Source of the DNA: Vibrio sp. SS-MA-C1-2
Lineage (GTDB): Bacteria; Pseudomonadota; Gammaproteobacteria; Enterobacterales; Vibrionaceae
DNA: 64,000 nt
Direction: 5' to 3'
NCBI RefSeq assembly: GCF_021513135.1
Contig: NZ_CP090980.1
Span: forward strand, 744,001 to 808,000
Shown: positions 43,317-52,502 of the stretch, one piece after another
Layout of the letters: the number at the start of each line of letters is the position of its first letter
Position numbering within the stretch: the first letter of the stretch is position 1
Notes under the pieces: generated by a model
The model's input: the letters and a program-made list of their open reading frames with translations, nothing else
Database searches by the model: none
Told to the model about the DNA's origin: nothing
Program-made: the position numbers and the translations under genes

Positions 43317-44543
43317 TTACCCGATAAACTTACCAATAAAGTTCCCAATATTCGTGAAGCTAGCAATGGCCATAACAGCGACAATCAATCCACCGATAAC
43401 CGTTAGATAGACAGGATGTTTATAATCACCAATAATATCTTTACGACGAGTGGCAGCCAATATTGTTCCTAATACGACAGGAAGGATAATACTGTTTACA
43501 AGACCTGCTAACATTAATAATAAGATTGGCATATTCATTGTGACAGTCCCTAAGGTCGTCACGATAATAAACCCGACACACCATGCTTTTTCATTGCGAG
43601 CAACAATCGGGAATAAGGTTTTAATCAGTGATATCGCCATGTAAGAGTTGCCCACAACCGATGTAATTGAAGCAACGAATAACACTAAACCAAAGATAAA
43701 GTAACCTGTTTCACCCGCACCTTGACGGAAAGCATCGGCAGCTGGATTCGAACTATCTAACACTGCGCCTGTAGAGATAACACCAAAAACCGCTAAAAAT
43801 AGTAAGATACGAATAACAACAGCAATGGAGATTCCAGCCCATGCTGCTTGTTTGACTGTAGAGATATTTTCGTTACCACTTAATTTGATATCAACTAAGC
43901 GTTGTGCGCCGGTATAATATCCACCAACAGCACCGCCGACAATGGTGAGTGTTGGTAGTAATAAATTCCCAATATCTGAGGGTAACACTGCTGCCGTTAA
44001 TGTTTCTCCCATTGGGGGAAGATTTGTCATCGCGACATAAGCAATCAATGTTATCAGTAAGAGTCCAAGGTAGCGTGCCATTTGGTCCATTCGTTTCGAT
44101 GCATTATGAACAACAAACAGTAAACAACCGACAATACCCGTGAAAAGCGAGCCCCAAATGGTATCAACCCCGGTTAACACATTTAACCCCAGCGCTGCAC
44201 CACTGACATTACCAAAGTTAAATGCAACCGCACCTAAAGCCAGTAATATCCCGACAACGTATCCCATTCCCGGGATAACTTTATTCGCAATATCTTGAAT
44301 TCGTAATCCCGAAACACCAACGATGCGCCAAAGGTTCATCACGATACCGAAAGTGATAAAGATCGAAGCAAAAACCGGAAAGGCCATGTCGATTTGATAC
44401 ATATTGGTAAAAACAGAGGTTTGGATTAAGAATCCAGGGCCAACAGAGGTGGTAGCCATTAAGAAAGCGACACTTAAAATAGCTTTTTTCTGCCATGAAG
44501 TATCGTGTTGTGAAGCTGGGATTGTTGAAGTTTTCGTCGTCAT
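43317..44543 (-). CDS. NRAMP-family (YcsG-like) transporter
   Basis: A 408-residue inner-membrane protein with about eleven helices; the start ATG at 44543 (MTTKTSTIPASQHD) is preferred over a long upstream extension. It shows the NRAMP-like ATTSVGPGFLIQTS block in helix 1, where classic members have DPGN; that metal motif is altered. Further blocks are GNVSGAALGLNVLTGV (helix 3) and SITSVVGNSYMAISLI (helix 6 region, MPH motif absent). The lack of DPGN and MPH suggests a substrate other than Mn/Fe. YcsG-type proteins are associated with 5-oxoprolinase genes in other bacteria. Confidence 0.8.
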   Translation of the reverse strand: MTTKTSTIPASQHDTSWQKKAILSVAFLMATTSVGPGFLIQTSVFTNMYQIDMAFPVFASIFITFGIVMNLWRIVGVSGLRIQDIANKVIPGMGYVVGILLALGAVAFNFGNVSGAALGLNVLTGVDTIWGSLFTGIVGCLLFVVHNASKRMDQMARYLGLLLITLIAYVAMTNLPPMGETLTAAVLPSDIGNLLLPTLTIVGGAVGGYYTGAQRLVDIKLSGNENISTVKQAAWAGISIAVVIRILLFLAVFGVISTGAVLDSSNPAADAFRQGAGETGYFIFGLVLFVASITSVVGNSYMAISLIKTLFPIVARNEKAWCVGFIIVTTLGTVTMNMPILLLMLAGLVNSIILPVVLGTILAATRRKDIIGDYKHPVYLTVIGGLIVAVMAIASFTNIGNFIGKFIG

Positions 44544-44673
44544 ACCTGATCTCAAAATTGTTGTGTTCCTACTTTTATAAAAATAGAAAAACAACTGAAA
44601 AAGATCAGCTGATATTATAATTAAGTTATTAATAAACAATAACTTTTTCTTTGTCCCTGTTTGTCGGCGAGGG

Positions 44674-44702
44674 ATTCTATAGAGTATGGTATAGGTTGTC
44701 AA
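44674..44702 (-). promoter_or_regulatory. Sigma-70 promoter of the NRAMP-like gene
   Basis: On the minus strand TTGACA (44697-44702), a 17-base spacer and TAGAAT (44674-44679) form a near-consensus promoter. It leaves a leader of about 120 bases that contains CCCTCGCCGACAAACAGGG, a possible small hairpin. Confidence 0.75.
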
Positions 44703-44995
44703 TGGTTATTTTCGCTAATTATTAACTAAGTTAATTTAATGGTCTGTTGTTTTAAGATGAGAAGTATCGAGTTACTGAGGATAAATAAACAGAATAGCGT
44801 TGATCATTATATAGAGGGTTATTTTTCAGGTGATAAAAGACATTGATTTAAATGGATAAAAATAATTATAAATCTGAAAAAATAAATTTCATTTTTCAAT
44901 GGGTACTATCTTTTTAGAATGTGACTTTTGTCTCAATTCATTATTTGTTTAATCGTTAAGATTTATTCATCTTATTTATATGACGAGAATATTTA

Positions 44996-46108
44996 ATGCG
45001 ATCTTTTAATAAAACCCTTGTTGCAGCAGCACTATCAGTTTCAATGCTTATTCCTTTTGCGGCTTCGGCACAATCGGTTGATGCGCCAAGTAGTCCCGCT
45101 GTTCAGTCTCAAGTGAATTACGCCGATTATGTCACGAAAAGACAAGTCGTTGATATGTTACTCCACGATGCATTAAAAGCCTTTAAATCTCCTGCTCGTA
45201 TTTCTCATGCTGGCTTTACGGCCAAAATGCCAAGTAATATGGAAATGGTGACTAACTTTTTATTAGATGCGTATAAATTAGAACCTTATCGTACTGACTT
45301 ATTAATTTCTGCCGCAAATGCTCAGGTTTATAATAAGAATATCGACCGTGCTATTTCGCTTTTCCAACAAGCTCAATCTGTTGCACCTGATGATCTGGAT
45401 CTTCATGCTTATTTAGCGGTATGGCAGCATTTTAATGGGAATGAACAAGCATCTCAAAAGCAGTTAGCTGCGTTAGAGAAATTGAACACCGGTAAAGCGA
45501 ATGACATTAAGAAGATTCTAGCAACCGTTGATAATGTCGTTAGCCAACCATTAAAAGCGGATCCTGCGGTGAAACTTGGAGACCATTCAGCCATTGTAAC
45601 GTTAGGTTATGCATTAAACCCAGATGGCTCGATGCATGAGATTTTACTTAAACGTTTAGAAACAACATTAGAAATGGCAAATGAATACCCTCAATCATTG
45701 ATTGTTCTGACAGGTGGTGTGCCTAAGAATAACAAAACAGAAGGGAAATTAATGGCTGACTGGTTAGTAAATAAAGGCATCAGTCGTGATCGTATCATTG
45801 AAGAAAACTACGCGACCAGCACCGTTGGGAATGCATTATATAGCAGCTATGCACTAGCAAGACATCATATTCAGCATGCGACAATTATCAGTTCAGCAAG
45901 TCATGTTCGTCGTGGTCAAACCTTGTTTGAAATTGCAAGTTGGCAGACGGGACCAACAGGAATTACGTTTGATACCGTCGCCTATCCAGATAAACCATTA
46001 GCTGATTTAAAAGTACCAAGTAAAGGTGAACTATTAGGTATTTATCGTGATGCATTAAGAACTTATGGTATGTGGAGTTATCGTTCATACCCATTAGAGT
46101 CTCGCTAA
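44996..46108 (+). CDS. Exported YdcF/ElyC-like protein with TPR-like N-terminal part
   Basis: A 370-residue protein. Residues 1-25 form a signal peptide (LVAAALSVSMLIPFAASA|Q). Residues about 70-180 look like TPR helices (AISLFQQAQSVAPDDLDLHA). Residues 200-360 are a DUF218/YdcF domain (HSAIVTLGYALNPDGS, LIVLTGGVPKNNKTEGKLMA, ATSTVGNALYSSYALARHHI). DUF218 proteins such as ElyC and SanA act in envelope biogenesis. The combination with TPR and export suggests a periplasmic envelope factor. A strong terminator follows. Confidence 0.82.
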   Translation: MRSFNKTLVAAALSVSMLIPFAASAQSVDAPSSPAVQSQVNYADYVTKRQVVDMLLHDALKAFKSPARISHAGFTAKMPSNMEMVTNFLLDAYKLEPYRTDLLISAANAQVYNKNIDRAISLFQQAQSVAPDDLDLHAYLAVWQHFNGNEQASQKQLAALEKLNTGKANDIKKILATVDNVVSQPLKADPAVKLGDHSAIVTLGYALNPDGSMHEILLKRLETTLEMANEYPQSLIVLTGGVPKNNKTEGKLMADWLVNKGISRDRIIEENYATSTVGNALYSSYALARHHIQHATIISSASHVRRGQTLFEIASWQTGPTGITFDTVAYPDKPLADLKVPSKGELLGIYRDALRTYGMWSYRSYPLESR

Positions 46109-46131
46109 GATTTGATTCAACCTTGAAATTT

Positions 46132-46185
46132 AAACCTCGCCTTCTATTTAATCTTAATTGATAAAATAGAAGGCGAGGTTTTTTT
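46132..46185 (+). terminator. Rho-independent terminator
   Basis: AAACCTCGCCTTCTATTTA pairs with TAGAAGGCGAGGTTT (46167-46181), and a T-run follows. A very strong stem ends the YdcF-like transcript. Confidence 0.9.
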
Positions 46186-46355
46186 ATATTCCATTTTTTA
46201 GCTTTAAATAGAGAAGATCAATCTGTTGTCATAATTGGTGTATACTAGCGCTAACTTTTATAAAATTTATCGAATAATACGATGCTTCTAATTGGCAATC
46301 TTAAATAGGGAGCCAAAATAGAAGATTCAGCCGTGTTATCAAACAAAGGAATATC

Positions 46356-46922
46356 ATGATTAGAGTCAGTACCTTAACCCCGGCAGATGTTTGGTCTAAA
46401 CCTAACGTTTCTGAAGTCGCAGAAGTGTTAGCATTATTAAAAGAGTATGATTACGATCTTCCGACCTTAGTGAAGTTAACCGGTATTTCTGACCGTCGTT
46501 TCTCTGATTGGACAGCGGGTTACAAAAAAGAGCCGTTAGAGCGTTCAAATATTCCTTATACTTGCTGGTGTTTTTTGGTGGCTTTAGTTGGTCGTCCAAA
46601 TATCAACGGTAAGCCAAAAAATGTGAATATTCCAAAGGTGCTTTCTGCATTTAGTCGTAATGCTTTTTTACCTGCAAATACCTATAAATCACCAAGTCAA
46701 AAGCAGCTAAACCGTGTCGTAGGTGATAACGCATTTACGGGTTTAACTTATGAAGAGCTAGCTCAAACGTTTAATTGGAAGCAGAGCCATTTTGACGATA
46801 GTATCTCAAAAGATAATATCCCATTCTTAAACTTCTGTTTGATTTTAATGCACTTAGGGTTAGATATTCAAAAAATGATCTTACGTGATCTCCAAGAAGA
46901 ACTTGTGATCAGTGATGAGTAG
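46356..46922 (+). CDS. Conserved protein with HTH-like segments
   Basis: A 188-residue cytoplasmic protein starting MIRVSTLTPADVWSKPNVSE. Two segments look like helix-turn-helix units: LPTLVKLTGISDRRFSDWTA (about 37-56) and TYEELAQTFNWKQSHFDDSI (about 130-149). It has no close relationship to families I know. It may be a DNA-binding protein of Vibrionaceae. It is monocistronic, with a bidirectional hairpin downstream. Confidence 0.6.
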   Translation: MIRVSTLTPADVWSKPNVSEVAEVLALLKEYDYDLPTLVKLTGISDRRFSDWTAGYKKEPLERSNIPYTCWCFLVALVGRPNINGKPKNVNIPKVLSAFSRNAFLPANTYKSPSQKQLNRVVGDNAFTGLTYEELAQTFNWKQSHFDDSISKDNIPFLNFCLILMHLGLDIQKMILRDLQEELVISDE

Positions 46923-46935
46923 GTAGAAGACTGAC

Positions 46936-46985
46936 GCTCTCTTTGGATTATATACTGTTAGTATCACAAAGAGAGCACGATTTTA
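46936..46985. terminator. Bidirectional hairpin terminator
   Basis: GCTCTCTTTG (46936-46945) pairs with CAAAGAGAGC (46967-46976) between two convergent genes, and a short T-run follows. Confidence 0.7.
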
Positions 46986-46986
46986 A

Positions 46987-47562
46987 TCACTCCTGCTTCT
47001 TTAACACCGCATTCAACCACTTCTCATCTTCTCGGCCTTCTCTCAAATCGGCAGTACACCAGGTTTTGATGACAGAGAGTGACGAGGTAGAAATAACGTC
47101 ATTTAATAACGTTTCATTGAGGTTGGTAAATTGTCGACCGCCGCGCTCAACTTCATTATCACCATATTTAAATGAACAATAGAATATCCCACCAACGTTT
47201 AACGCAGATGATAGCTTTTCAAAGGTCTCTTTTAATTCAAACATCGGAACATGAAGTAGGGAAGCACATGCCCAAATGGCATCATATTGTTTTTCTGTCT
47301 TAAATTCTTGGAAAGTGGTGACTTGGACGGGTTGATTAATTAACTGTTCTGCAAGTTTTGCTAACTCATCACTGGCATCGATAGCATCAACTTGAAAACC
47401 GAGTTGTTTGAAGGCATCGCTATCACGACCAGAGCCACAACCGGCATCTAAAATAAGGCTCTGGCTGGGTAATAAGGGCAAGAACTCATCATAGAGTGAA
47501 GACATATCCACAGAGATAGTACCATCAAAGAATTGTTGAGCATGTTGGTTGTAATAGTTCAT
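46987..47562 (-). CDS. Class I SAM-dependent methyltransferase
   Basis: A 191-residue cytoplasmic enzyme, starting MNYYNQHAQQFFDGTISVDM (ATG 47562, preceded by AAAAAGGATAAC; an upstream TTG is less likely). Motif I is LILDAGCGSGRDSDAF (SAM binding), the motif II acid is in VDAIDAS, and motif IV/post region is YDAIWACASLLHVP. It resembles TehB-like or small-molecule methyltransferases. The substrate is unknown. An ERIC-like short repeat lies 20 bases upstream of the start. Confidence 0.88.
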   Translation of the reverse strand: MNYYNQHAQQFFDGTISVDMSSLYDEFLPLLPSQSLILDAGCGSGRDSDAFKQLGFQVDAIDASDELAKLAEQLINQPVQVTTFQEFKTEKQYDAIWACASLLHVPMFELKETFEKLSSALNVGGIFYCSFKYGDNEVERGGRQFTNLNETLLNDVISTSSLSVIKTWCTADLREGREDEKWLNAVLKKQE

Positions 47563-47581
47563 GTTATCCTTTTTCAAGTCT

Positions 47582-47667
47582 TATCCCCTTCTTACTTGAA
47601 GTTACTAGGTTGTTGGCTACGCTCATTCACTTGCCGTCTGCTAGCAACGCCAATGACTTTGGGGATA
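47582..47667 (+). repeat. ERIC-like repeat, short form
   Basis: Left end CCCCTTCTTACTTGAAGTTA joins GCTCATTCACTTGCCGTCTG and ends CAATGACTTTGGGGATAT. The central 40 or so bases are missing, like the copy at 913. Confidence 0.8.
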
Positions 47668-47726
47668 TCATTTTATTGCGTATTATACGTCAGTTTTACA
47701 GGGATTGAACTTGATAATCATCACGA

Positions 47727-48785
47727 TCAGAGAGGGTGAAACTCTTTTGGTTGCCATTTACTTTCAGATTCAAACTCGTTGTAAATCGCTTGCATCCTTT
47801 TTTTGATCCCCGCTTTTGTTGTTATCTGTAAGCTCAAAGAAATTGAATTTTTTAAAGAGTGTTTATGTTCCTCAAAAAAGAGAACATTCCGGGTTAATAA
47901 CTTATCATAAAATGGCGTAGCGGGTGGAAGATCAAACTTACCGTCACTGCCACGATTGCATTTTTTACAGGCAATCACCAAGTTCCAAACGCCATCAGGA
48001 GAAAGTTGGCTATTGCGTAATCGTGAGTGTGGTAAAAAGTGGTCAACATCTGCAAAGTCATCATCATCGCTTAAAACAAACTTACTCACCTTACGATTGC
48101 AATAAAAACAGCAACCATTCTGATATGGTAATAATGTATCCACAGCCGAACGTAAGTTAATTCGTTGATTTTGGGTTTCTGAGGAGAAGGTCTGATCCTC
48201 TCTATTATACACCAACATATTGGGAGACAACCCTGCTCGCCATGCCTCTTCAACAATATTCCATCTTGCTTGGTTCTCATCCGTGATGACTTGCTTTAAA
48301 TTAGGTTGTTCTAACAGCGATAACAAATTGTCTGTTAAGGTAATGGCTTTTTCTTTTCTATGGTCAATAAACAGTCGATGGCTTTCTGCAATCGTGCCAG
48401 AACCCACATTTTGAAACGCTTTAAATACGTCGTTAAATATTTTCTTTTCTGCCATTTTATTTAACTGTTGCCAATCCGCATCGGTCTGTTCGCTGTGTAA
48501 GTAAAGGTCAATGTGGCGAGTTAATTCGTTCTCTCGTTTAACAAATTGATGAGGGTTAATCGCGTAATGGTTAACCACTTCTTTAAGAAAGTTGTGTTGC
48601 AGATCTGAATAGTGAACCTTACTCTCACTGCCTGATAATTGCATTAATGAATGAGAAAGGGCAAATTTATACGTCGCCGAGTTTTTCCCAAATAACGTTA
48701 AGGTTCGTAATGTATGATGAGCGGAATTTTCTCGATCAATAAATTGGAGAATTTCTGGTTTTTTTATTGTTGATTCACGGCTCAT
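47727..48785 (-). CDS. HNH endonuclease
   Basis: A 352-residue protein. The HNH nuclease lies at about residues 210-300: CCFYCNRKV (zinc), FADVDHFLPHSRLRN (catalytic DH), DGVWNLVIACKKCNRGSDGK (Asn and second zinc pair). The N-terminal 200 residues are helical and unknown to me (ATYKFALSHSLMQL, HYAINPHQFVKRENELTRHI). Similar HNH proteins occur as solitary nucleases in accessory or defence islands. It stands alone between intergenic repeats. A role in defence against foreign DNA is an inference from the domain. Confidence 0.82.
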   Translation of the reverse strand: MSRESTIKKPEILQFIDRENSAHHTLRTLTLFGKNSATYKFALSHSLMQLSGSESKVHYSDLQHNFLKEVVNHYAINPHQFVKRENELTRHIDLYLHSEQTDADWQQLNKMAEKKIFNDVFKAFQNVGSGTIAESHRLFIDHRKEKAITLTDNLLSLLEQPNLKQVITDENQARWNIVEEAWRAGLSPNMLVYNREDQTFSSETQNQRINLRSAVDTLLPYQNGCCFYCNRKVSKFVLSDDDDFADVDHFLPHSRLRNSQLSPDGVWNLVIACKKCNRGSDGKFDLPPATPFYDKLLTRNVLFFEEHKHSLKNSISLSLQITTKAGIKKRMQAIYNEFESESKWQPKEFHPL

Positions 48786-49010
48786 TACTCATACTCAAAT
48801 AGATATACGCTCTATTTGTATGATATATGAATTATTTTTTATCATCAGTGATTATTATCAATTCTTATTAATCTCCCCATCTCTTGTAATCCCTCTTTAA
48901 CGTCGCATACTAGGTCTCTTGTAAACAGTAAAAACAAAATATTTCATTGCGTATCAATGGATTAGGAATGTGTTGATATTGAGAATTGAGAACAAAAAAG
49001 AGGGAATTTA

Positions 49011-49424
49011 ATGAATAAGTTCTTGAGTTTTTTTAATAAAGCGATAGCGAGTTCTGCCGTCAGTGACAGACATCCGCATCGTTTAACCAAATTATTATTA
49101 CCTGATTATTCCCTTCGGCTCCCCATGGGGGTTAATGGAAACAGGCGGGAAAATACCCTCATTCGTTATAAGGGGCTTCAACTGGGGGCGCTGTTTTTTG
49201 GCCTATTGATGATGGGGGTATCCTCGGCTTTTTCAGCCATCCCGAATGATAAAATTAATTTCATGACAAATCGTTTGTATAATTCAAACACTTTAGGTAA
49301 TAACACCATTAATAACAACATCTTTAAAGAGTTTTCTGAGTCTGACGATAACGTCATAGTACCTCGTCAAATATTAGGTGATGGGGGGCTTGGGGGGCTA
49401 GTGGTTTTACTGAAGCTGATTTAA
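49011..49424 (+). CDS. N-terminal part of secreted Cna-B/DUF11 protein (frameshifted)
   Basis: A 137-residue ORF that is the start of the large gene at 49442. It begins MNKFLSFFNKAIASS and has an internal membrane-type signal (GLQLGALFFGLLMMGVSSAF, then SAIPNDKINF), followed by TNRLYNSNTLGNNTINNNIF. At the runs of six G (49383-49397) it shifts frame and ends GLGGLVVLLKLI. In the next frame the sequence WGASGFTEADLSIQGKEVN continues the protein. One more G would restore a single ORF of about 878 residues. The start has GAGGGAATTTA as ribosome-binding site. Confidence 0.8.
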   Translation: MNKFLSFFNKAIASSAVSDRHPHRLTKLLLPDYSLRLPMGVNGNRRENTLIRYKGLQLGALFFGLLMMGVSSAFSAIPNDKINFMTNRLYNSNTLGNNTINNNIFKEFSESDDNVIVPRQILGDGGLGGLVVLLKLI

Positions 49425-49441
49425 GTATTCAGGGGAAAGAA

Positions 49442-51646
49442 GTGAATATCATCTATCTTTCTGCTGGGACTCCGGTAGGTTCTAATATTTGGGAGCCGAT
49501 AAGGAGAGGGATTAGAGATCCAAAAGGTAGTATCAGACTTTACTTTTTTATTTTTGATCAACGATACGATCCACCAACATCGGGTGCTACACACCATCGA
49601 CATGTTAAGGATGGCCTAGATGCACTGAGGCAATTATTTGCTTATCCGCCTTCGGCTCTTGGCAAGCCTGTTGGAATGAACTACACAGCCGATAGGTCAG
49701 TACAGGTAACACGTGTAGAGCGATCTATTTATACTCAACCACTTTTTGATGCTGGTGACCCTACATTATTATCTGGGTGGAGTCCTGCTGGTTATTATGA
49801 CCCTCATGTTCCCGATCAAAATCGAATACTAGAGCTTAACCGTAACGCAGTTTTACAGATGTGGGGTTATGGTGAAAACAAGTTTTATGATCCTGTTACA
49901 AATACCACGACGCAAGGAGCATGTGTGATGGTGTTACTGTCTGCTGATCTTTTTACTGAATATAAAAGTAATGGGGGGGGGGCTTCGCAAGCTTACGAGT
50001 ACAATAAAGGAGATATGCGACAGTATATTGATTTATTACTCAATACCCCTGAACAAGGTTGTAGTGCACCGATCCCTTCCTTCGTCGCTTACCCTGATCA
50101 CTATAAAGACCACCTCGACAAGTTAGTTATTTCGCAGCCCTTTAGCGGAGACTTTGAGATTGAATCTGCGACGATTGTGGCTAATGATATTCAATCTAAT
50201 TTTTCTGCTGAGTCGGCATCTTCGCCTAAGGTGATTGATAAGGTTGAACGCTCAGTTGAAGGGGTCAGTGATATAGAGGTTGGAAATGATGGGCAAAGTG
50301 AAAAAGGTGGAACCGTTAAAGTCGGAAACTCTGGAAATATCATTTATACCCCAGGTTCAATTACAGGTGAGGATCGTATTTTTTATCAGGTTTGCTCTGA
50401 GAATACGGTTTCATATCTGGTTGGCGAACCCCCAAACCAATCTGTGACCTCGAAAAGCAGTACATTATGTAGTATTTCCGCGATTACTGTTTTTATTGGG
50501 ACGCCACCAGATCAAAGCATCACCCTTGACGGTTATGTGTTCAATGACAATGCCTTTAACGACAATAGTACCACCGCCCCCCATAACGGTTTACAAGAGG
50601 CTGGGGAAGAGGGGTTAGCCAACCGCGTTGTGACTTTAACGAATACAGATAACCCCACTGAAACCTTAAGTGCCGTTACCGATGGACGTGGCTATTTTTC
50701 TTATACCTTACCTAGCGAATGGAAAACCAAAACCATTAGCTTAACCGTTAAACCTACCGCAGGCTGGCAAGCGATCAGTGAATCTATCGACGGTGTATCA
50801 ACCCAAGATAGTGCAGGGAATGAAGGCGTTGAGACTACCGATAGCCAATTTAGCGGTTTATTAGATCAGCAAACCCAGTTCCTTTTCGGTCAAATTAAAA
50901 CATCGGTTATAGATGGCGATAAACGATATCAATATGACCATTTTGAGTACTTCCCATTTAAGTTAATGGTTAACTCGCCTTCAGAAGTGGACTTTGCGCT
51001 GGATATCATCAATCCGACTCCCGCGTGGACATCTACCTTCTATCAAGATCTCAATTGTGATGGAAAAAAAGAGGTGGGGGGAGATCCTGAATTATCCTCA
51101 GCCCAAATCACCACAACAACCGAGCAAGAAGAGGTCTGTATTTTAATTGGCGTTGATGTACCTCAGCTAATTAATGGTAAAACCCCGCACTTTATTTCAA
51201 CCTTACAAGCCACGGTAACCCCCACCGATCCCGTTCCGACTTATCATGATGTGAGCGAAACGTTAACCCGTCAAGCGACCATTAAATATGAGTTCAAAAA
51301 GGGAGAGTTGACGCTCTATAAAGAGGTGAAAGGGGGAGATTCAACCGTGTTCACTACAAATAATCAAGCCAAACCGGGTGAGGTCTTAACCTACCGCATG
51401 ACCTACAATAACCCCTCTATCTATCAAATTAGAGATGTGGTGATTAAGGATAGTGTTCCTGCCTTTTCTAAATTGAATGCTACCGTTGATTGTAATGGCG
51501 AACATCTTACCGGTGCCTGCACCCTTGTTACCCCGGCTGCGGCAGACAATAAAAAGGGTTATGAAGGCCTTATTCATTGGGAAATTGGCGTACTTGAAGC
51601 GGGTGAAGGCGGCAGTGTGACTTATCAAATAAAATTAGATGATTAA
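49442..51646 (+). CDS. Secreted Cna-B/SdrD-like and DUF11 repeat protein (main part)
   Basis: A 734-residue ORF. Its order is: a head region shared with the paralog at 58598 (residues 1-250), a linker to about 350, a Cna-B/SdrD-like domain with GYVFNDNAFNDNSTTAPHNG, EEGLANRVVTLTNTDN and VTDGRGYFSYTLP, a calcium-loop-like segment FYQDLNCDGKKEVGGDPE, and a C-terminal DUF11 repeat (TLYKEVKGGDS, LTYRMTYNNPSIYQIRDVVI, GGSVTYQIKLDD). It lacks LPXTG or any C-terminal membrane helix. A cell-surface or secreted adhesin-like role is likely but unproven. The real N-terminus lies in the upstream frame. Confidence 0.82.
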   Translation: MNIIYLSAGTPVGSNIWEPIRRGIRDPKGSIRLYFFIFDQRYDPPTSGATHHRHVKDGLDALRQLFAYPPSALGKPVGMNYTADRSVQVTRVERSIYTQPLFDAGDPTLLSGWSPAGYYDPHVPDQNRILELNRNAVLQMWGYGENKFYDPVTNTTTQGACVMVLLSADLFTEYKSNGGGASQAYEYNKGDMRQYIDLLLNTPEQGCSAPIPSFVAYPDHYKDHLDKLVISQPFSGDFEIESATIVANDIQSNFSAESASSPKVIDKVERSVEGVSDIEVGNDGQSEKGGTVKVGNSGNIIYTPGSITGEDRIFYQVCSENTVSYLVGEPPNQSVTSKSSTLCSISAITVFIGTPPDQSITLDGYVFNDNAFNDNSTTAPHNGLQEAGEEGLANRVVTLTNTDNPTETLSAVTDGRGYFSYTLPSEWKTKTISLTVKPTAGWQAISESIDGVSTQDSAGNEGVETTDSQFSGLLDQQTQFLFGQIKTSVIDGDKRYQYDHFEYFPFKLMVNSPSEVDFALDIINPTPAWTSTFYQDLNCDGKKEVGGDPELSSAQITTTTEQEEVCILIGVDVPQLINGKTPHFISTLQATVTPTDPVPTYHDVSETLTRQATIKYEFKKGELTLYKEVKGGDSTVFTTNNQAKPGEVLTYRMTYNNPSIYQIRDVVIKDSVPAFSKLNATVDCNGEHLTGACTLVTPAAADNKKGYEGLIHWEIGVLEAGEGGSVTYQIKLDD

Positions 51647-51687
51647 GTTGGCCACCACATAAAAGATAAGCAATAAAAGCAACCCCC

Positions 51688-51717
51688 AAAAGGCTAACTG
51701 ACGTTGGCCTTTTTTAG
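51688..51717 (+). terminator. Rho-independent terminator
   Basis: AAAAGGC and GCCTTTT pair around TAACTGACGTTG, followed by six T. It ends the Cna-B gene and abuts the stop codon of the convergent cytochrome gene. Confidence 0.75.
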
Positions 51718-52274
51718 TTTTTAACTTTCTTCCATGCGAAGAAAATATGTAACAACCCCATAAAACCATGAGCGTAAAAGTAGGTTTCTATTAATCCCAC
51801 TGAAGACTTATGGATACTAAGGAGAAGAGATGCATCTGATCCTGCTTTTATGGTAATAAACCACAATAACCCCGTTAATAATGCCATTAATAACGCGAGT
51901 ATCCCCAATCCTTCAACAATGGCAGCTAAGCCTTTTGGATGAGCTGGTGGTAATTTACGTTGTTTTAATAACATTAAATCAAGGCGTAATTGATGGAAAT
52001 CTTTAAACACCCATGGAAACAGATCGTTGAATTTACGACGTTTGATAACAATCGTCATAAATATCAAGCTCAGAGGGAGAAGTAAGATACCACTATAAAT
52101 ATGAATTAAATCTAAGGTGGAAATATTATCCCAACGACCATGGTGACTAACATGCATCAATCCAGATGATAATATTTGGAACAAGACCCAAGCGAGAGTG
52201 AATCCATGTAGTATTTTTTCATTGTTTGGTAGTGATGAAAAAACATCTTTGATAGCGAGTTTTAAATAGTGCAT
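51714..52274 (-). CDS. Cytochrome b561-like membrane protein
   Basis: A 186-residue protein from the ATG at 52274 (MHYLKLAIKDVFSSLPNNEK); an in-frame ATG 63 bases upstream gives a longer form. About four membrane helices carry histidines suited to heme b: HGFTLAWVLFQILSSGLMHV, DLIHIYSGILLLPLSLIFM, ILALLMALLTGLLWFITI and SVGLIETYFYAHGFMGLLHI. It resembles b561/DUF4405-type cytochromes that move electrons through the inner membrane. No partner gene is nearby. Confidence 0.75.
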   Translation of the reverse strand: MHYLKLAIKDVFSSLPNNEKILHGFTLAWVLFQILSSGLMHVSHHGRWDNISTLDLIHIYSGILLLPLSLIFMTIVIKRRKFNDLFPWVFKDFHQLRLDLMLLKQRKLPPAHPKGLAAIVEGLGILALLMALLTGLLWFITIKAGSDASLLLSIHKSSVGLIETYFYAHGFMGLLHIFFAWKKVKN

Positions 52275-52374
52275 CTTTTTACTCAAATAGAAATATAAGA
52301 AAACTATATCTGTTAATTTGAGAAATTGAGCCATCAAAAATAGAATGTAAGATTGCCTAGCTGTGATTTTGATT

Positions 52375-52502
52375 TATCCCTTCCTATTTGAAGTTGCTAG
52401 GTTGTTGGCGTCGCTGATTCGCCCCAATCATATCGTACACCTATACTCATGGGGTTTCACTTGCTTACCGCCTATTAGCAACGTCAATTATTTTGGGTAT
52501 AT
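52375..52502 (+). repeat. ERIC-like repeat, full-length copy
   Basis: It contains ATTTGAAGTTGCTAGGTTG, ACTCATGGGGTTTCACTTGC and CAATTATTTTGGGTATA. Confidence 0.88.

Noticed and set aside
44544-44673. Leader of the NRAMP-like gene considered as a riboswitch
   Set aside because: Only a short GC hairpin is visible; no match to Mn, PreQ1 or other riboswitch cores that I can recognise.
49970-49985. Run of ten G in the Cna-B gene as a phase-variation tract
   Set aside because: The frame is open on both sides with the present length, so nothing shows switching, although the tract is worth watching.
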